Numbered from the stretch's first letter, positions 53,455 to 62,687 are shown. The stretch: DNA of 64,000 bases from a bacterium (GCA_021373025.1 JAJFTL010000022.1:186001-250000); one strand, 5' to 3'. The notes: generated from the sequence alone by a model not told the origin. A program made the numbers and translations.

Positions 53455-55219
53455 TTTTCCCTCCGTACAGGTCAAAGTAGTGCGCGAGCATCTTGCGAAG
53501 GAGTGGAGCCATACTGGTACTGCGTTGGTATGGCGAATCCTCATACATGAGGAGCACTGCAATCTGAGGATTGTCCATAGGCGCGAATGCTACCATCCAC
53601 GTATGGTACAGGTTGGGGGTGCCAGTCTCGGCAGTGCCCGTCTTGGCGCAGATCTCAATGTTCCCCACTTGGATCCGTGCTGTTCCCCCGGTCTTGGTGA
53701 CGAGGTTCAATCCCTTCTTGACGATGTTGAGCGTGTTGGTGCTGACTCCAAGCGTATCCTGGACGACAGGAACTGTTTGAGTCTCCGCCTTCGTGACAGG
53801 ATCCACTGACGCCTTGAGAAGATGCGGGCGCCATAGCGTTCCATTCATTGCAATTGAACTGTAGATTGAGATATCGCGGATTGGGGTTTCCAGAACGTAG
53901 CCCTGGCCAATGCCCATGTTCATCGTATCGCCTTCGTACCACGGTTGATTGAGCTTGCTGAGCTTCCACTGTGGTGTTGGCACAAAGCCGGTTGTCTCTC
54001 CGGGCAAGTCGATCCCAGTGAGCTTATCCAAGCCGAACTTCTTGGCGTACGTATCCATGGACTCGATCCCCACGAGTCGGGCAACGGTCCAGAAATAAAC
54101 ATCGCAGGAGTCGGCATATGCTTTGTGGATATCCTCGTTGCCATGTGCATCCGGCCAGATCCAGCATTTGAAGAGCCGTCCTCCCACCGTCAATCCTCCG
54201 CCACAGTAGATGATGCTTCGATCGGTGATGGAGTGTGTCTCGAGTCCGGCTGTTCCTGTAATGACCTTGAAGGTACTCGCTGGAGGAAATGACGCCGATA
54301 TTGCCCGGTCGAACAGTGATCCCTGTGCAGTCCACGTTTTCCAATCCTGATCGGAAATGCCGGAGATGAACTTGTTAGGGTCAAATGCCGGGGCGCTTGC
54401 CAGTGCCAGCAGTTCTCCATTGCGGGGGTCCATCATGATCGCTGCGCCCTTATTGTTGCCCAGCAGGTCCTCACATGTTTTTTGTAGCCGTGAATCGATT
54501 GTCAACACCAGACTCTGGCCGGGAACAGCCGGCTGCTCCTGCAACGTGCGTATCGCCTTGCCTTCCGCATCGACCTCGACGAGTTTCTCGCTCTTCTCAC
54601 CACGCAGGAGGGATTCGTACTGCAATTCGATACCATCCTTTCCTATCGTGTCCTTCATGACATATCCGTCTGCCCGTAGGGCCTGAAGTTGGGTTTCGCT
54701 GATCTCGCCCGTGTATCCCAGAACGTGTGCTGCCAGGGTTCCGAGAGGATACGACCTCTTGGTGGACATGACAAGCTGGATGCCGGGCAGGTCTGGCTCT
54801 CGTTCTGCCAGCTTCAGGGCGACGTCCTTGCTGACGTTGCGCGCGACGGTGATGGGGCTATATGGACCGACGCCGGCTTTTTTCACCACATCCTGAAGGG
54901 TCGCCAACTTGATGCCGGAGAGCTGAGCTACTACGGTCAATTCCTCCTCCGGGTTCTTTAGATCGTACGTGGTTACGACGATGTCGAATGAGGGAACATC
55001 GGTAGCCAGGACGACGCCGTTACGGTCGCGGATCTCTCCTCGTGGGGCGTCAGTGCTGATAATGCGCAGACGGTTGTCGTCAGCTACTCCCGCATAGTAA
55101 CTGCCCTTGACGACCTGGAGATAGTAGAGGCGAGCGATGATGCCCGCGAACAGGAGGGTGAACAATACAGTGACGGCGAGGAGGCGGCGTGTTTGATGAG
55201 CCTGCTGCAGTTTATCCAT
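53441..55219 (-). CDS. mrdA: Class B penicillin-binding protein 2 (elongasome transpeptidase)
   Basis: A 592-residue single-pass membrane protein: transmembrane helix at about 13-35, dimerisation domain (RGEIRDRNGVVLA), then a transpeptidase domain with the active serine motif STFK (in FPPASTFKVITG), SCD and KTGTAETG. These motifs are typical of PBP2/SpoVD-type enzymes; genomic context with mreBCD and rodA points to PBP2. ATG 55219 overlaps mreD by eight bases. A TTG 12 bases upstream is an alternative start. Confidence 0.96.
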   Translation of the reverse strand: MDKLQQAHQTRRLLAVTVLFTLLFAGIIARLYYLQVVKGSYYAGVADDNRLRIISTDAPRGEIRDRNGVVLATDVPSFDIVVTTYDLKNPEEELTVVAQLSGIKLATLQDVVKKAGVGPYSPITVARNVSKDVALKLAEREPDLPGIQLVMSTKRSYPLGTLAAHVLGYTGEISETQLQALRADGYVMKDTIGKDGIELQYESLLRGEKSEKLVEVDAEGKAIRTLQEQPAVPGQSLVLTIDSRLQKTCEDLLGNNKGAAIMMDPRNGELLALASAPAFDPNKFISGISDQDWKTWTAQGSLFDRAISASFPPASTFKVITGTAGLETHSITDRSIIYCGGGLTVGGRLFKCWIWPDAHGNEDIHKAYADSCDVYFWTVARLVGIESMDTYAKKFGLDKLTGIDLPGETTGFVPTPQWKLSKLNQPWYEGDTMNMGIGQGYVLETPIRDISIYSSIAMNGTLWRPHLLKASVDPVTKAETQTVPVVQDTLGVSTNTLNIVKKGLNLVTKTGGTARIQVGNIEICAKTGTAETGTPNLYHTWMVAFAPMDNPQIAVLLMYEDSPYQRSTSMAPLLRKMLAHYFDLYGGKNGSN

Positions 55220-55697
55220 GATACTGTTCAAGTGGCGAACGCCGGATCAGGTATCGCGATTCGCCGAATCCTACTGCGATGGCGATGGTGGCGAACAGGG
55301 CAAGGTCGCTGATGCCTGGAATGCTGTTCCCCCTTGCAAGGGAGCTAAGCAGCAGGACAGTGCACGTATAGGCTCCTGCGAACGTGATGCGGGCTAGCAC
55401 GGGTGCAAGCTGTTCAATGTATGGCGAGACACCAGTGACAAGAAGCAGCAGGAGTGCAGTTGGAAGAGCCCGTGACTGACTGAAGTAGGCAAGCAGCAGG
55501 GTGTTGAAAAGGCCTGCCGCGATGCCAAATGGAGCAGGGTGGCGCGCACTGTAGTAGAATACGATGCTAGCGCCTGCCAGAAAGGACAGCGCCCCTGTAC
55601 CTGGTGCGTACATCGCGATCCCGCACAGCAGCACGGCTACAACTGTCTCGACCAGCAGGGTGCCCGCCAGGACAGCATACTGCTGCTTGACGGTCAT
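55212..55697 (-). CDS. mreD: Rod-shape-determining protein MreD
   Basis: A 161-residue small membrane protein with five to six hydrophobic helices and few charged residues between them. It has no strong motif but length, topology and position (mreC-mreD-PBP2) identify it. Its start overlaps mreC by four bases and its stop overlaps PBP2 by eight. Confidence 0.82.
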   Translation of the reverse strand: MTVKQQYAVLAGTLLVETVVAVLLCGIAMYAPGTGALSFLAGASIVFYYSARHPAPFGIAAGLFNTLLLAYFSQSRALPTALLLLLVTGVSPYIEQLAPVLARITFAGAYTCTVLLLSSLARGNSIPGISDLALFATIAIAVGFGESRYLIRRSPLEQYHG

Positions 55698-56527
55698 TTG
55701 GAGCTCCGAATGACAAGCAGATAGCGGGCAGCACCGACCGCGGCAAACGGACGAAGGATGAGCCGTGTCGTGCCGCTGCTGCTGATGCTGTCTATTCTCC
55801 CAATGGGAATATCAGGCGGAAATGTTGCTGAACTGCTGGAGGTGACCACGATGTCACCCGGCTGGAACTGCGGAAGGGGTGAGATGCCAGACAGTTCACA
55901 GAATTCACGATTGGTTCCCTTCACGAGGACGTCTTCTCCGGTGCGCCGGTCAATCCCTGCCAGCACGCATCTGCGGTCGAGCAGCGGAATCACGAGTGCA
56001 TTCGATACAAATGCGTCGCCCACCTTGCCATATACATAGGTCTGTCCCGATTCGTCCGCGACAACAACTCCAGCATTCTTTGTTACGCCGAGGGTTGTTC
56101 CATGGTCGATAAAACTGTCTAGCGAATCCAGGCCTGTTGTTCTTCCTGTTACCTGAACGAGCACGGTCTTCACTGGCAGCTGCTGTTGAATGCCCAGTTG
56201 TGCCTGGAGGCGCTTCAATTCATCACGATTGTCGAGAGCCAGGCGTAGCTGATCGTCAAGATATTGGTTCTGCGCGCGTAGCGCCTCGTTCTCGGCGTAG
56301 ATGCTCCGGGCGAACACTAGAGCATGCACATATCCCACCACGCTGCTTGTGGCAGTTGAGACTGCCTCATTGAGCGTTCGCAGGGCGTGCTGCATACCAC
56401 TGAACGCGAGATTCCCGAGAGTGATGCCATACGATGCCAGCCCAATAATGGTCATCAGGACCAGAAAGAGCGCTATGAAGAACAGGCTGACCGACCTTCG
56501 AGTCGGCTTCCGTCCTGGCCCGGGCAT
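55694..56527 (-). CDS. mreC: Rod-shape-determining protein MreC
   Basis: A 277-residue bitopic protein: transmembrane helix at about residues 13-35, a periplasmic/extracellular coiled coil (about 65-105, ENEALRAQNQYLDDQLRLALDNRDELKRL), and the beta-barrel domain ending in LRPFAAVGAARYLLVI. It scaffolds the elongasome outside the membrane. It starts three bases after the mreB stop and overlaps mreD by four bases. Confidence 0.93.
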   Translation of the reverse strand: MPGPGRKPTRRSVSLFFIALFLVLMTIIGLASYGITLGNLAFSGMQHALRTLNEAVSTATSSVVGYVHALVFARSIYAENEALRAQNQYLDDQLRLALDNRDELKRLQAQLGIQQQLPVKTVLVQVTGRTTGLDSLDSFIDHGTTLGVTKNAGVVVADESGQTYVYGKVGDAFVSNALVIPLLDRRCVLAGIDRRTGEDVLVKGTNREFCELSGISPLPQFQPGDIVVTSSSSATFPPDIPIGRIDSISSSGTTRLILRPFAAVGAARYLLVIRSSK

Positions 56528-56530
56528 TCG

Positions 56531-57535
56531 TTATACCAGAACCTCATGCAGTGAGTCGTAATGTTCAAGCACCTTGCCGGCGCCCTTGGCGACACACAGC
56601 AACGGATCCTCCGCGATGCTGACCAGGATGCCAGTACGCGTGGAAATAAACTTGTCGAGACCCATGATGAGTGCTCCGCCTCCCGACAGCATGATACCGC
56701 TGTCGATGATGTCTGCCGATAGCTCTGGCGGGGTCAGCTCAAGCGCCGACTTGATGGTGGCAAGGATTTGTTCCAGGGGCTCCTTCAGCGCGTCACGGAT
56801 CTCCTCGCTGGTGACATCGACCGCCTTAGGCAGGCCGTTGATCAAATCACGCCCCCGCACCTCATAGGTCCGTTCACTTTCGAGAGCGTATGCCGAACCG
56901 ATCGACAGCTTGACTTCTTCGGCCGTGACGTCGCCAATGAGCAGATTGTATCGACGGCGGATGTGCGTCGCTATTGCTTCTGTCATCTCGTCACCTGCGA
57001 TGCGCAGCGACCTCGATGTCACAATACCTTTCATGGAAATGACGGCGACCTCGGCCGTTCCGCCACCGACATCGACAATCATCACTCCACGAGCTTCAGC
57101 CACGGGAAGTTCCGCCCCGATGGCCGCAGCCATGGGTTCCTGAATCAGCTTTGCTTCGCGGGCGCCAGCGTTGAGTGCGGCATCAACGACAGCCTTCATC
57201 TCGACCTGAGTGATGCCTGAAGGAATGCCGATAAGCACGCGCGGCCTGGCAAAGAGTCCACTGCCCGACGCCTTGCGAATGAAGTATTCCAAAAGTTTTT
57301 CGGTGACGGTAAAATCTGCGATCACCCCATCCCGCAGCGGACGAGTGACGGTGATCGATTGAGGCGTACGCCCTGCCATCTTCTTGGCGTCATTGCCAAC
57401 GGCAAGGACGGTACCATTCTTGATGTCAGTTGCCACAATCGTGGGCTCTCGGATGACGACTCCCTTGTTCTTGACGTAGACGACGGTGTTCGCAGTACCA
57501 AGATCTATTGCCAGGTCCTTTGAGAAAAATGCCAC
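56531..57535 (-). CDS. mreB: Actin-like rod-shape protein MreB
   Basis: A 334-residue bacterial actin. Landmarks are DLGTANTVVYVK (residues 11-22, phosphate 1), VDVGGGTAEVAVIS (phosphate 2, about 160-172), the adenosine motif LSGGGALIMGLD near 287-298, and the C-terminal GKVLEH. It directs wall synthesis in rods. It is followed by mreC and preceded by maf at three bases spacing. Confidence 0.97.
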   Translation of the reverse strand: MAFFSKDLAIDLGTANTVVYVKNKGVVIREPTIVATDIKNGTVLAVGNDAKKMAGRTPQSITVTRPLRDGVIADFTVTEKLLEYFIRKASGSGLFARPRVLIGIPSGITQVEMKAVVDAALNAGAREAKLIQEPMAAAIGAELPVAEARGVMIVDVGGGTAEVAVISMKGIVTSRSLRIAGDEMTEAIATHIRRRYNLLIGDVTAEEVKLSIGSAYALESERTYEVRGRDLINGLPKAVDVTSEEIRDALKEPLEQILATIKSALELTPPELSADIIDSGIMLSGGGALIMGLDKFISTRTGILVSIAEDPLLCVAKGAGKVLEHYDSLHEVLV

Positions 57536-57538
57536 GGC

Positions 57539-58111
57539 TTACCTCCTCAGGTCAACGTTCAATTCGTTACAGAGCGCATAAAAATCGCTCATTGTGAAAC
57601 CGATGATCGTATCCATCGGCCCATCAATTCCTTCGATGAAACTTGCGGCCAGTCCCTGCACCGCATACGCACCGGCCTTGTCGGCATACTCCGGATTACA
57701 GAGGTACGCTTCGCGCTCGGCATTGCTCAGGCATCGCATCCTGACCACGGTCGTCGAGATTCTTGTAGCAATGCGTTCTTCAGGCATCCGCAGTCCGGCC
57801 ATGGCCGTGACGACTCGGTGTTCGTGCCCTTCAAGCAGAAGGAGCATGTTACGGGCCTCTGCCTTGTCGTGTGGCTTTCCCAGAATGTGGCCATCACTGG
57901 CCACAACCGTGTCGGCACCGATCACCAGGCCGTCGCGCACCTGCCTGCCGCCAGCCCTGGCCTTCGCGAGAGCATTCTGAAGGGCGCTGTCTCCGGGTGC
58001 TGCATCCAGCATGATCTCATCGACGTCTGTCTGGAGAATGGAGAACGATATGCCCCATTCGGTAAGCATATGAGCCCTGCGCGGTGACCCGGAAGCCAGG
58101 TAGATGTTCAT
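57539..58111 (-). CDS. maf: Maf family nucleotide pyrophosphatase
   Basis: A 190-residue Maf/Ham1-fold house-cleaning pyrophosphatase that removes noncanonical nucleoside triphosphates (dTTP/UTP-type specificity cannot be assigned). The start is LASGSPRR (5-12), followed by the EMLEDAAP-like loop region, GADTVV (about 65-70) and the C-terminal GIDGPMDTIIGF segment. The Maf Lys/Arg triad is present. Its stop is three bases from mreB and its start overlaps the DUF4321 gene by four bases. Confidence 0.93.
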   Translation of the reverse strand: MNIYLASGSPRRAHMLTEWGISFSILQTDVDEIMLDAAPGDSALQNALAKARAGGRQVRDGLVIGADTVVASDGHILGKPHDKAEARNMLLLLEGHEHRVVTAMAGLRMPEERIATRISTTVVRMRCLSNAEREAYLCNPEYADKAGAYAVQGLAASFIEGIDGPMDTIIGFTMSDFYALCNELNVDLRR

Positions 58112-58353
58112 AACAGCGTCGAGAAGAAGAGAAACAGCAGCGAGAGTCCGACAGTTCCAAGGTTCATGTTCAAGGTGAGCCCGAGGCGCAATTCCATGAA
58201 GCCAAGCTGGAGCGTGAAGTCAGGAATGCCAACGTGGAGGCCGGCCCTCATGAATGGATAATACGCGCCCAGCACCTCGCCCAGCACGGACCCGAGGATA
58301 GCTCCTGCAATAACAAAAAGAATGGAAGTTGCTCGCTCTTTTCTTCTCACCAC
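58108..58353 (-). CDS. DUF4321 membrane protein
   Basis: An 81-residue protein with two hydrophobic helices (about 8-28 and 60-80) and a polar middle (DFTLQLGFMELRLGLTLNMNLG). This DFTL...LxLGLxLxxNLxGxxG pattern is the DUF4321 signature, found in Clostridia and related anaerobes next to maf/mreB. Function unknown. It overlaps maf by four bases and the Gx transporter by seven. Confidence 0.8.
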   Translation of the reverse strand: MVRRKERATSILFVIAGAILGSVLGEVLGAYYPFMRAGLHVGIPDFTLQLGFMELRLGLTLNMNLGTVGLSLLFLFFSTLL

Positions 58354-58892
58354 AGCTCCATATGAATGCCGCCATGGAGGGCTCGATCAAGTCGAGACAG
58401 AATAGCAAGCGAGACTCCACCGATAAGGTATCCGGCAGCCCCGCCTGCTATCACCAGCGCTGGCAGATAATACCACAGTGTACCAACAGTATGGGTAATC
58501 AACAAGAGGAGGTATTGCGATACATTGTTGCACACTCCTCCAATTGTGCTGATCGTCGGAAGGCCGACCCGTCGGCCAAATACCTTCCGTACAAGCACCA
58601 TGACAACGACCGCTCCCAGGCTTCCGCCGAGGGAGAGAACCGACGTGATGGTCATCAGATTACCTTTGATGATGCCGGTGGCCAAAACCCGCAGGATGAC
58701 AAGGGCCACAGCTGCAAGCGTACCATACATTTCCAGGCACAGCATGGTGCTTATCTGGGAGAGTCCCAGTTTCGCCCCCGGTAGGAATGGCAACGGAGGA
58801 TCGAAGTAATTGATGGCGATGGCGACTGCTATGAGCAGCGCAAAGCGGAGGACCGTCTGCGTTGCTGGCCGTTTGCTATTGGGCGACAGCAT
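58347..58892 (-). CDS. Gx transporter / heptaprenyl diphosphate synthase component I-like membrane protein
   Basis: A 181-residue membrane protein with five to six helices. Motifs are PGAKLGLSQISTM (about 37-49), the LATGIIKGNLMTITSVLSLGGSLG segment and the GGVCNNVSQ loop. The Pfam-style name comes from gene neighbourhood with prenyl synthases; the fold resembles S components of ECF transporters, so it may bind a small substrate such as a quinone or flavin precursor. It overlaps the NusG-II gene by 17 bases. The same pair is common in clostridial and EET-type flavinylation loci. Confidence 0.8.
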   Translation of the reverse strand: MLSPNSKRPATQTVLRFALLIAVAIAINYFDPPLPFLPGAKLGLSQISTMLCLEMYGTLAAVALVILRVLATGIIKGNLMTITSVLSLGGSLGAVVVMVLVRKVFGRRVGLPTISTIGGVCNNVSQYLLLLITHTVGTLWYYLPALVIAGGAAGYLIGGVSLAILSRLDRALHGGIHMELW

Positions 58893-59247
58893 CTATCTGG
58901 GTTCCGTTTCCCTGAATCGTGATGACCATGCGATTTGGTACGCAGATGATCTGGTCTCCGGGGCTGCGGGCAGGCAGTGTGTGCACACAGATCTGATCTG
59001 GACAGGTCGACTCCGTGACCCGAATGGATCCCTGTCCATCGGCCACGATCACCAGCGGTCCTACCAGGCCCTCAATGTGTAGCGTCTGAGGTTCATCCGA
59101 GGTCAGGTCGACCGTGGCGACCACGGTGCCATTCACTCGTATCTCGCCCACAGACCCGTGGGTGCGGTGGCGTACGAACCGGCTTCCCAGGACAAGCGCA
59201 GCAGCTGTCAGAAGGATGATCCCGGTGATCCGGTCGCTTCTCTTCAT
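58876..59247 (-). CDS. NusG domain II-containing exported protein
   Basis: A 123-residue protein with an N-terminal transmembrane helix (about 8-26) and a beta domain with ESTCPDQICVHT and ICVPNRMVITI, the signature of the NusG-domain-II (KOW-like) secreted family. It is not the transcription factor NusG. Cys residues at about 83, 88 and 104 are conserved in the family. It is encoded between ApbE (four-base overlap) and the Gx transporter. Confidence 0.85.
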   Translation of the reverse strand: MKRSDRITGIILLTAAALVLGSRFVRHRTHGSVGEIRVNGTVVATVDLTSDEPQTLHIEGLVGPLVIVADGQGSIRVTESTCPDQICVHTLPARSPGDQIICVPNRMVITIQGNGTQIDAVAQ

Positions 59248-60275
59248 GGTCTGCTCTCCTGGGTCAGAGCAATAGGTCCCAATGTGAACACCGTTCCTGT
59301 GGCATCGACGATAACTGCACCGACGACGCCCTGGCTTCTGACGGCGTCGAACAGCGATCGCTGTCTCTGGGCGGTGGAACAGAAGAAGCTCTTTCCAAGA
59401 GCGTCACCATAGGCCCCGTGCATGGGCTCGATTGTTGTGATGAGTGTGACACTTTGATTGAGACTGCAAGGATAGCCCGTGGAGGGGTTGATGATGTGGC
59501 AGTATCTCTTGCCGTCTTTTTCGAAGTACCGCTCATAGTCGCCCGATGTCGCCACAAAGGCGTCGCCCGTGGTAACGTAGCCAATGATTCCCGCGCCGCG
59601 GGGATCCTGGATGCCCACTTTCCAGTTCGTTTTCCTCCCGCCACTGTACAGCAGGAGGTTGCCTCCAAAATTGACCACGACCTGTTTTGGTTGAGGCTTG
59701 ACGGTCGCGAGGTACTGTTCCATGACGTCGAGCGAGTAGCCCTTGGCGATGCCGCCCAGGTCGATGCGAGCTCGGGGATCCCGGAGCTGGGCCGTGGTGT
59801 CTGAAATCACCAGCTGGTCTGCATGGGAGTAGGCAAGAGCATCGGAGATTTCCTTCGCGTCGGGGACCCTGAAGTTCTTGGTAGTGAAGCCCCACAGGGA
59901 TGACACGGGCGAAATTGCTAGATCGAATGTCTTGCCATGGTCGATGTCTTCTACGGCCGCGGCAGTCCGCAGGAGTGACGCGTATTCCGGCGACACCGCA
60001 ACAGGGCCTTTGCCGGCGGCAGCATTCACGAGGGCAGTCTCCGACCCGGTCTTGTAGAAGCTGGTCATGTCTTCGACGTGGGAGGCCAGGGCATGCAGCT
60101 GTTCATTGATGGAGGCAGCGTTGCCGCCAGTGGTGGTGACCGTCAGAACGGTATCCATAAGGAAGTATGTGGATGATACCGGCTGGGGCGAGCTGTGCCG
60201 GGCGGCGATACTCGCGACTCCGGCACCGATGATGGCCAGGATGATGACGGCGAGAATGACCTTCTTTCTCTCCAT
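59244..60275 (-). CDS. apbE: FAD:protein FMN transferase ApbE
   Basis: A 343-residue exported transferase that attaches FMN from FAD to Thr/Ser residues of target proteins. An N-terminal signal anchor (about residues 5-22) is followed by the ApbE fold: MDTVLTVTTTG, DLAISPVSSLWGF, the Mg/FAD-binding IDLGGIAKGYSLD (about 185-197), and TSGDYERYF. ATG 60275 was preferred; the longer frame overlaps the radical SAM gene by over 100 bases. The DxxxGxxxxT-type FMN target motif was not found in neighbouring proteins, so the acceptor is unknown. Confidence 0.93.
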   Translation of the reverse strand: MERKKVILAVIILAIIGAGVASIAARHSSPQPVSSTYFLMDTVLTVTTTGGNAASINEQLHALASHVEDMTSFYKTGSETALVNAAAGKGPVAVSPEYASLLRTAAAVEDIDHGKTFDLAISPVSSLWGFTTKNFRVPDAKEISDALAYSHADQLVISDTTAQLRDPRARIDLGGIAKGYSLDVMEQYLATVKPQPKQVVVNFGGNLLLYSGGRKTNWKVGIQDPRGAGIIGYVTTGDAFVATSGDYERYFEKDGKRYCHIINPSTGYPCSLNQSVTLITTIEPMHGAYGDALGKSFFCSTAQRQRSLFDAVRSQGVVGAVIVDATGTVFTLGPIALTQESRP

Positions 60276-60277
60276 GG

Positions 60278-61171
60278 CTACCTTGTGTTGAGAATCAGCT
60301 CGAGGTCTGTCCCGCACTGTGCACACTTGCCGTCCGTGACAAATGACAGGTCCGGTGGCTGGACCGTACGGTCGATAACTACCGAAAAGCAGTTGGGACA
60401 CATCGTATTATTGAAGAAGTGCCCATGGCAGTTGCTGAGATAGACAAAGCCAACGTGCTGCTTTCGTGCCAGCTCCACCAGATTCTCGAGAAACGATGTT
60501 GACGGTCCATGCTGAATGGCAAATCCATGTTCGGGCGCTATCGCCCGCAAGTGCAGCGGAATATTCCTCCGAAGATCATGATTGATCCACGCGAGCATAT
60601 TCAGGTACTCTGCTTCTTCAGCTGGAGTGTCACGGACGACGTCGAGCATCAGTTCTACATGAATGCCAGATTCAATGGCCTTTTCGACGAGGGAGCAACT
60701 GTTTGACAGCAAGGCATCGGGACCTCCCCGTGAGCGATATGTCTCTTCGGAGAAACCCTTGAACTGAACAAGAAGCGCGTCGATCATCCCTGGCGAATCG
60801 TGAAGAAGGTCCGCGGTCAATCCCCCATTTGTTGCGACGATGACGCTCATGCCGGTATCAAGTACTACACGTGAATTCTCTACCACATTATCCCAATGCA
60901 GGGCCGGCTCCCCTCCGCCCCATACGATTCCCCGAAAGCGAGGATCCTGGGCCAACTGTTCCATGGCACTTGCCAGTCGTTGTGGGTCGTAGGGCGACCA
61001 GGACGCAGAACCCGCCAGCTCGGGGCGATCGCAGTATTGACAACGTAGAGGGCATCCAGGTATTTCGAGAACGAGGACTGAAGCTCCGGGATAAAAGTGA
61101 TACAGAGGCACCTCTTCTATATTTGTGATGTATGGCTGCCCCAGAGGGGTGGAAAGCCTATCAAATCTCAT
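60278..61171 (-). CDS. Radical SAM protein with C-terminal zinc ribbon (AmmeMemoRadiSam-like)
   Basis: A 297-residue radical SAM enzyme. The cluster motif is CPLRCQYC (about residues 40-47, in IPGCPLRCQYCDRPE). The activase-like core follows (VWGGGEPALHWDN, LVQFKGFSEETYRSRGG), and the C terminus has two CxxC pairs (MCPNC, KCAQC) forming a zinc-ribbon-like site. It resembles the pyruvate-formate-lyase-activating or AmmeMemoRadiSam-type enzymes, but the identity of the protein or small-molecule target is not known. It sits upstream of apbE in the same direction with a two-base gap. Confidence 0.75.
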   Translation of the reverse strand: MRFDRLSTPLGQPYITNIEEVPLYHFYPGASVLVLEIPGCPLRCQYCDRPELAGSASWSPYDPQRLASAMEQLAQDPRFRGIVWGGGEPALHWDNVVENSRVVLDTGMSVIVATNGGLTADLLHDSPGMIDALLVQFKGFSEETYRSRGGPDALLSNSCSLVEKAIESGIHVELMLDVVRDTPAEEAEYLNMLAWINHDLRRNIPLHLRAIAPEHGFAIQHGPSTSFLENLVELARKQHVGFVYLSNCHGHFFNNTMCPNCFSVVIDRTVQPPDLSFVTDGKCAQCGTDLELILNTR

Positions 61172-61312
61172 AGGGTCACAACCGGGGAGGCGTGTGGCAT
61201 ATCAGCGTGACGCAGCATGGACATCGATTTCATGGGAGACACAGAACGTCCTTGCTGAGCGTGAACCGGGCAAGAGGGATGTCGGTCGCGCACATCGAGC
61301 CGAGGCTTCGCC

Positions 61313-61891
61313 TCATATACGTATTCCTTGTCCAGACTGGGTCTCAACCATTTCAATGCCAAGGTCCAGCGCTTGCATGTTGAGATTCAGGAACTGCTTC
61401 TTGACATGCATTGCAACTGCCTCGCGAAGAGACTCGACGCGGACGATGGATGTCAGTCCCTGAATGATGCCCAGCAGCGCAACGTTCAAGCCAAGTTCCG
61501 ACTGTAGCCTTGCTACGACAGTGTTGCGGATGGGTAGGGCTACTAGGCCCCGGCAGTTCTCTTCATCAAGCAAGTCCGGAATTGCCATCACTGATGAGTC
61601 AATGATGACTTCAGTTCTGCGGCTGATTCCTCCGCCATATTGCTTGAGCCCCTCGTTGGTCATGGCAGCAAGCAGGTCCGGGTCGGTGACTTTTGGATAG
61701 GCAATATGCCTGTCCGACACGATCAGCTCTGCCTTCGTCGTTCCACCACGTGCCTCTGCCCCATACACCTGGCTTTGGGTAACAGTCTTTCCCTCCAACA
61801 TGGCAGCTTCCGCGAGGATGATAGAAGCAAGAATAAGTCCCTGTCCTCCGCTCCCGGTCATACGGAGTTCGAAGCGCTTGTCACTTTCCAT
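61313..61891 (-). CDS. korC: 2-oxoacid:ferredoxin oxidoreductase subunit gamma
   Basis: A 192-residue subunit. The N-terminal RMTGSGGQGLILASIILAEAA and GAEARGGTTKAELIVS signatures identify the gamma/C subunit of 2-oxoglutarate/2-oxoacid:ferredoxin oxidoreductase. ATG 61891 lies one base after the beta stop. A longer frame to 62209 runs through the beta gene and is not real. It is the last gene of the korDABC set, in the order delta, alpha, beta, gamma. Confidence 0.93.
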   Translation of the reverse strand: MESDKRFELRMTGSGGQGLILASIILAEAAMLEGKTVTQSQVYGAEARGGTTKAELIVSDRHIAYPKVTDPDLLAAMTNEGLKQYGGGISRRTEVIIDSSVMAIPDLLDEENCRGLVALPIRNTVVARLQSELGLNVALLGIIQGLTSIVRVESLREAVAMHVKKQFLNLNMQALDLGIEMVETQSGQGIRI

Positions 61892-61892
61892 C

Positions 61893-62687
61893 TCAGGCCT
61901 GCTCCTTGGGCGCTTCACCGCTCTGAGCGGGGTTGCGCTCGATATTGACGAATTCCCCGATGACCGTCTTTCCGACCAGTTCTTCGGGGGTCTTCTTGTC
62001 GGCCACCGATTTGAGGACCATCCAGTCTTTCTGCGATACGAGCATCTGTCCGGCACTCCCCTTCTTGTTGAACCTGCCAAAGTACGTGGGGCATTGCGCA
62101 ACAGCGTCGACAAGTGAAAAGCCATGGTGTGCAATCGCTTTTCTGATGTGATCCACCATGTGTTTAGTGAAGTAGATGCCCGACCTTGCGACATATGTGG
62201 CGCCGGCACCGGCAGCCAGATTCACAAGGTCAAATGGTCGGTCAAGGGTCCCATTCGGTGCTGTCGTCGTAATGCTGGAAACCGGCGTCAGCGGTGATCC
62301 CTGTCCTCCTGTCATGCCGTAATTAAAGTTGTTGAAGACAATCACTGTGATATCCACGTCGCGGCGTGCGGCGTGAATGAGATGATTGCCGCCAATGGCG
62401 GAACTGTCTCCGTCGCCTGTGACGACGATGACGGTTAGGTCTGGATTGGCCAGCTTGATACCGGTCGCAACAGGGATCGCACGACCGTGCAGCGTATGGA
62501 CATTGTCGAAGGCGGTATAGGCAGGCGCCCGGGATGAACATCCGATGCCTGATACCAGTACGACCTTGTCGGGGTCGAGTTTCAACTGATCGATTGCTTC
62601 GAGGAGGGCCCGAAGAACAATGCCATTTCCACAGCCTGGGCACCAGATGTTGGGAAGTCGCTCACTGCGTAGAGCGTCGAGTTTCAT
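61893..62687 (-). CDS. korB: 2-oxoacid:ferredoxin oxidoreductase subunit beta
   Basis: A 264-residue TPP-binding subunit. CPGCGNGIVLRALLEAI (about 18-34), GIGCSSRAP, and the TPP/Mg motif GDGDSSAIGGNHLIHAARR (about 90-108) and NNFNYGMTGGQ are visible. It binds thiamine diphosphate and, with alpha, decarboxylates a 2-oxoacid. Overlaps korA by four bases. The C terminus has the usual QMLVSQKDW region and ends in a short acidic tail. Confidence 0.95.
   Translation of the reverse strand: MKLDALRSERLPNIWCPGCGNGIVLRALLEAIDQLKLDPDKVVLVSGIGCSSRAPAYTAFDNVHTLHGRAIPVATGIKLANPDLTVIVVTGDGDSSAIGGNHLIHAARRDVDITVIVFNNFNYGMTGGQGSPLTPVSSITTTAPNGTLDRPFDLVNLAAGAGATYVARSGIYFTKHMVDHIRKAIAHHGFSLVDAVAQCPTYFGRFNKKGSAGQMLVSQKDWMVLKSVADKKTPEELVGKTVIGEFVNIERNPAQSGEAPKEQA

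Noticed and set aside
61892-62209. Longer start for the korC gene
   Set aside because: The extra 106 codons lie wholly within korB in another frame; the ATG at 61891 fits the family.
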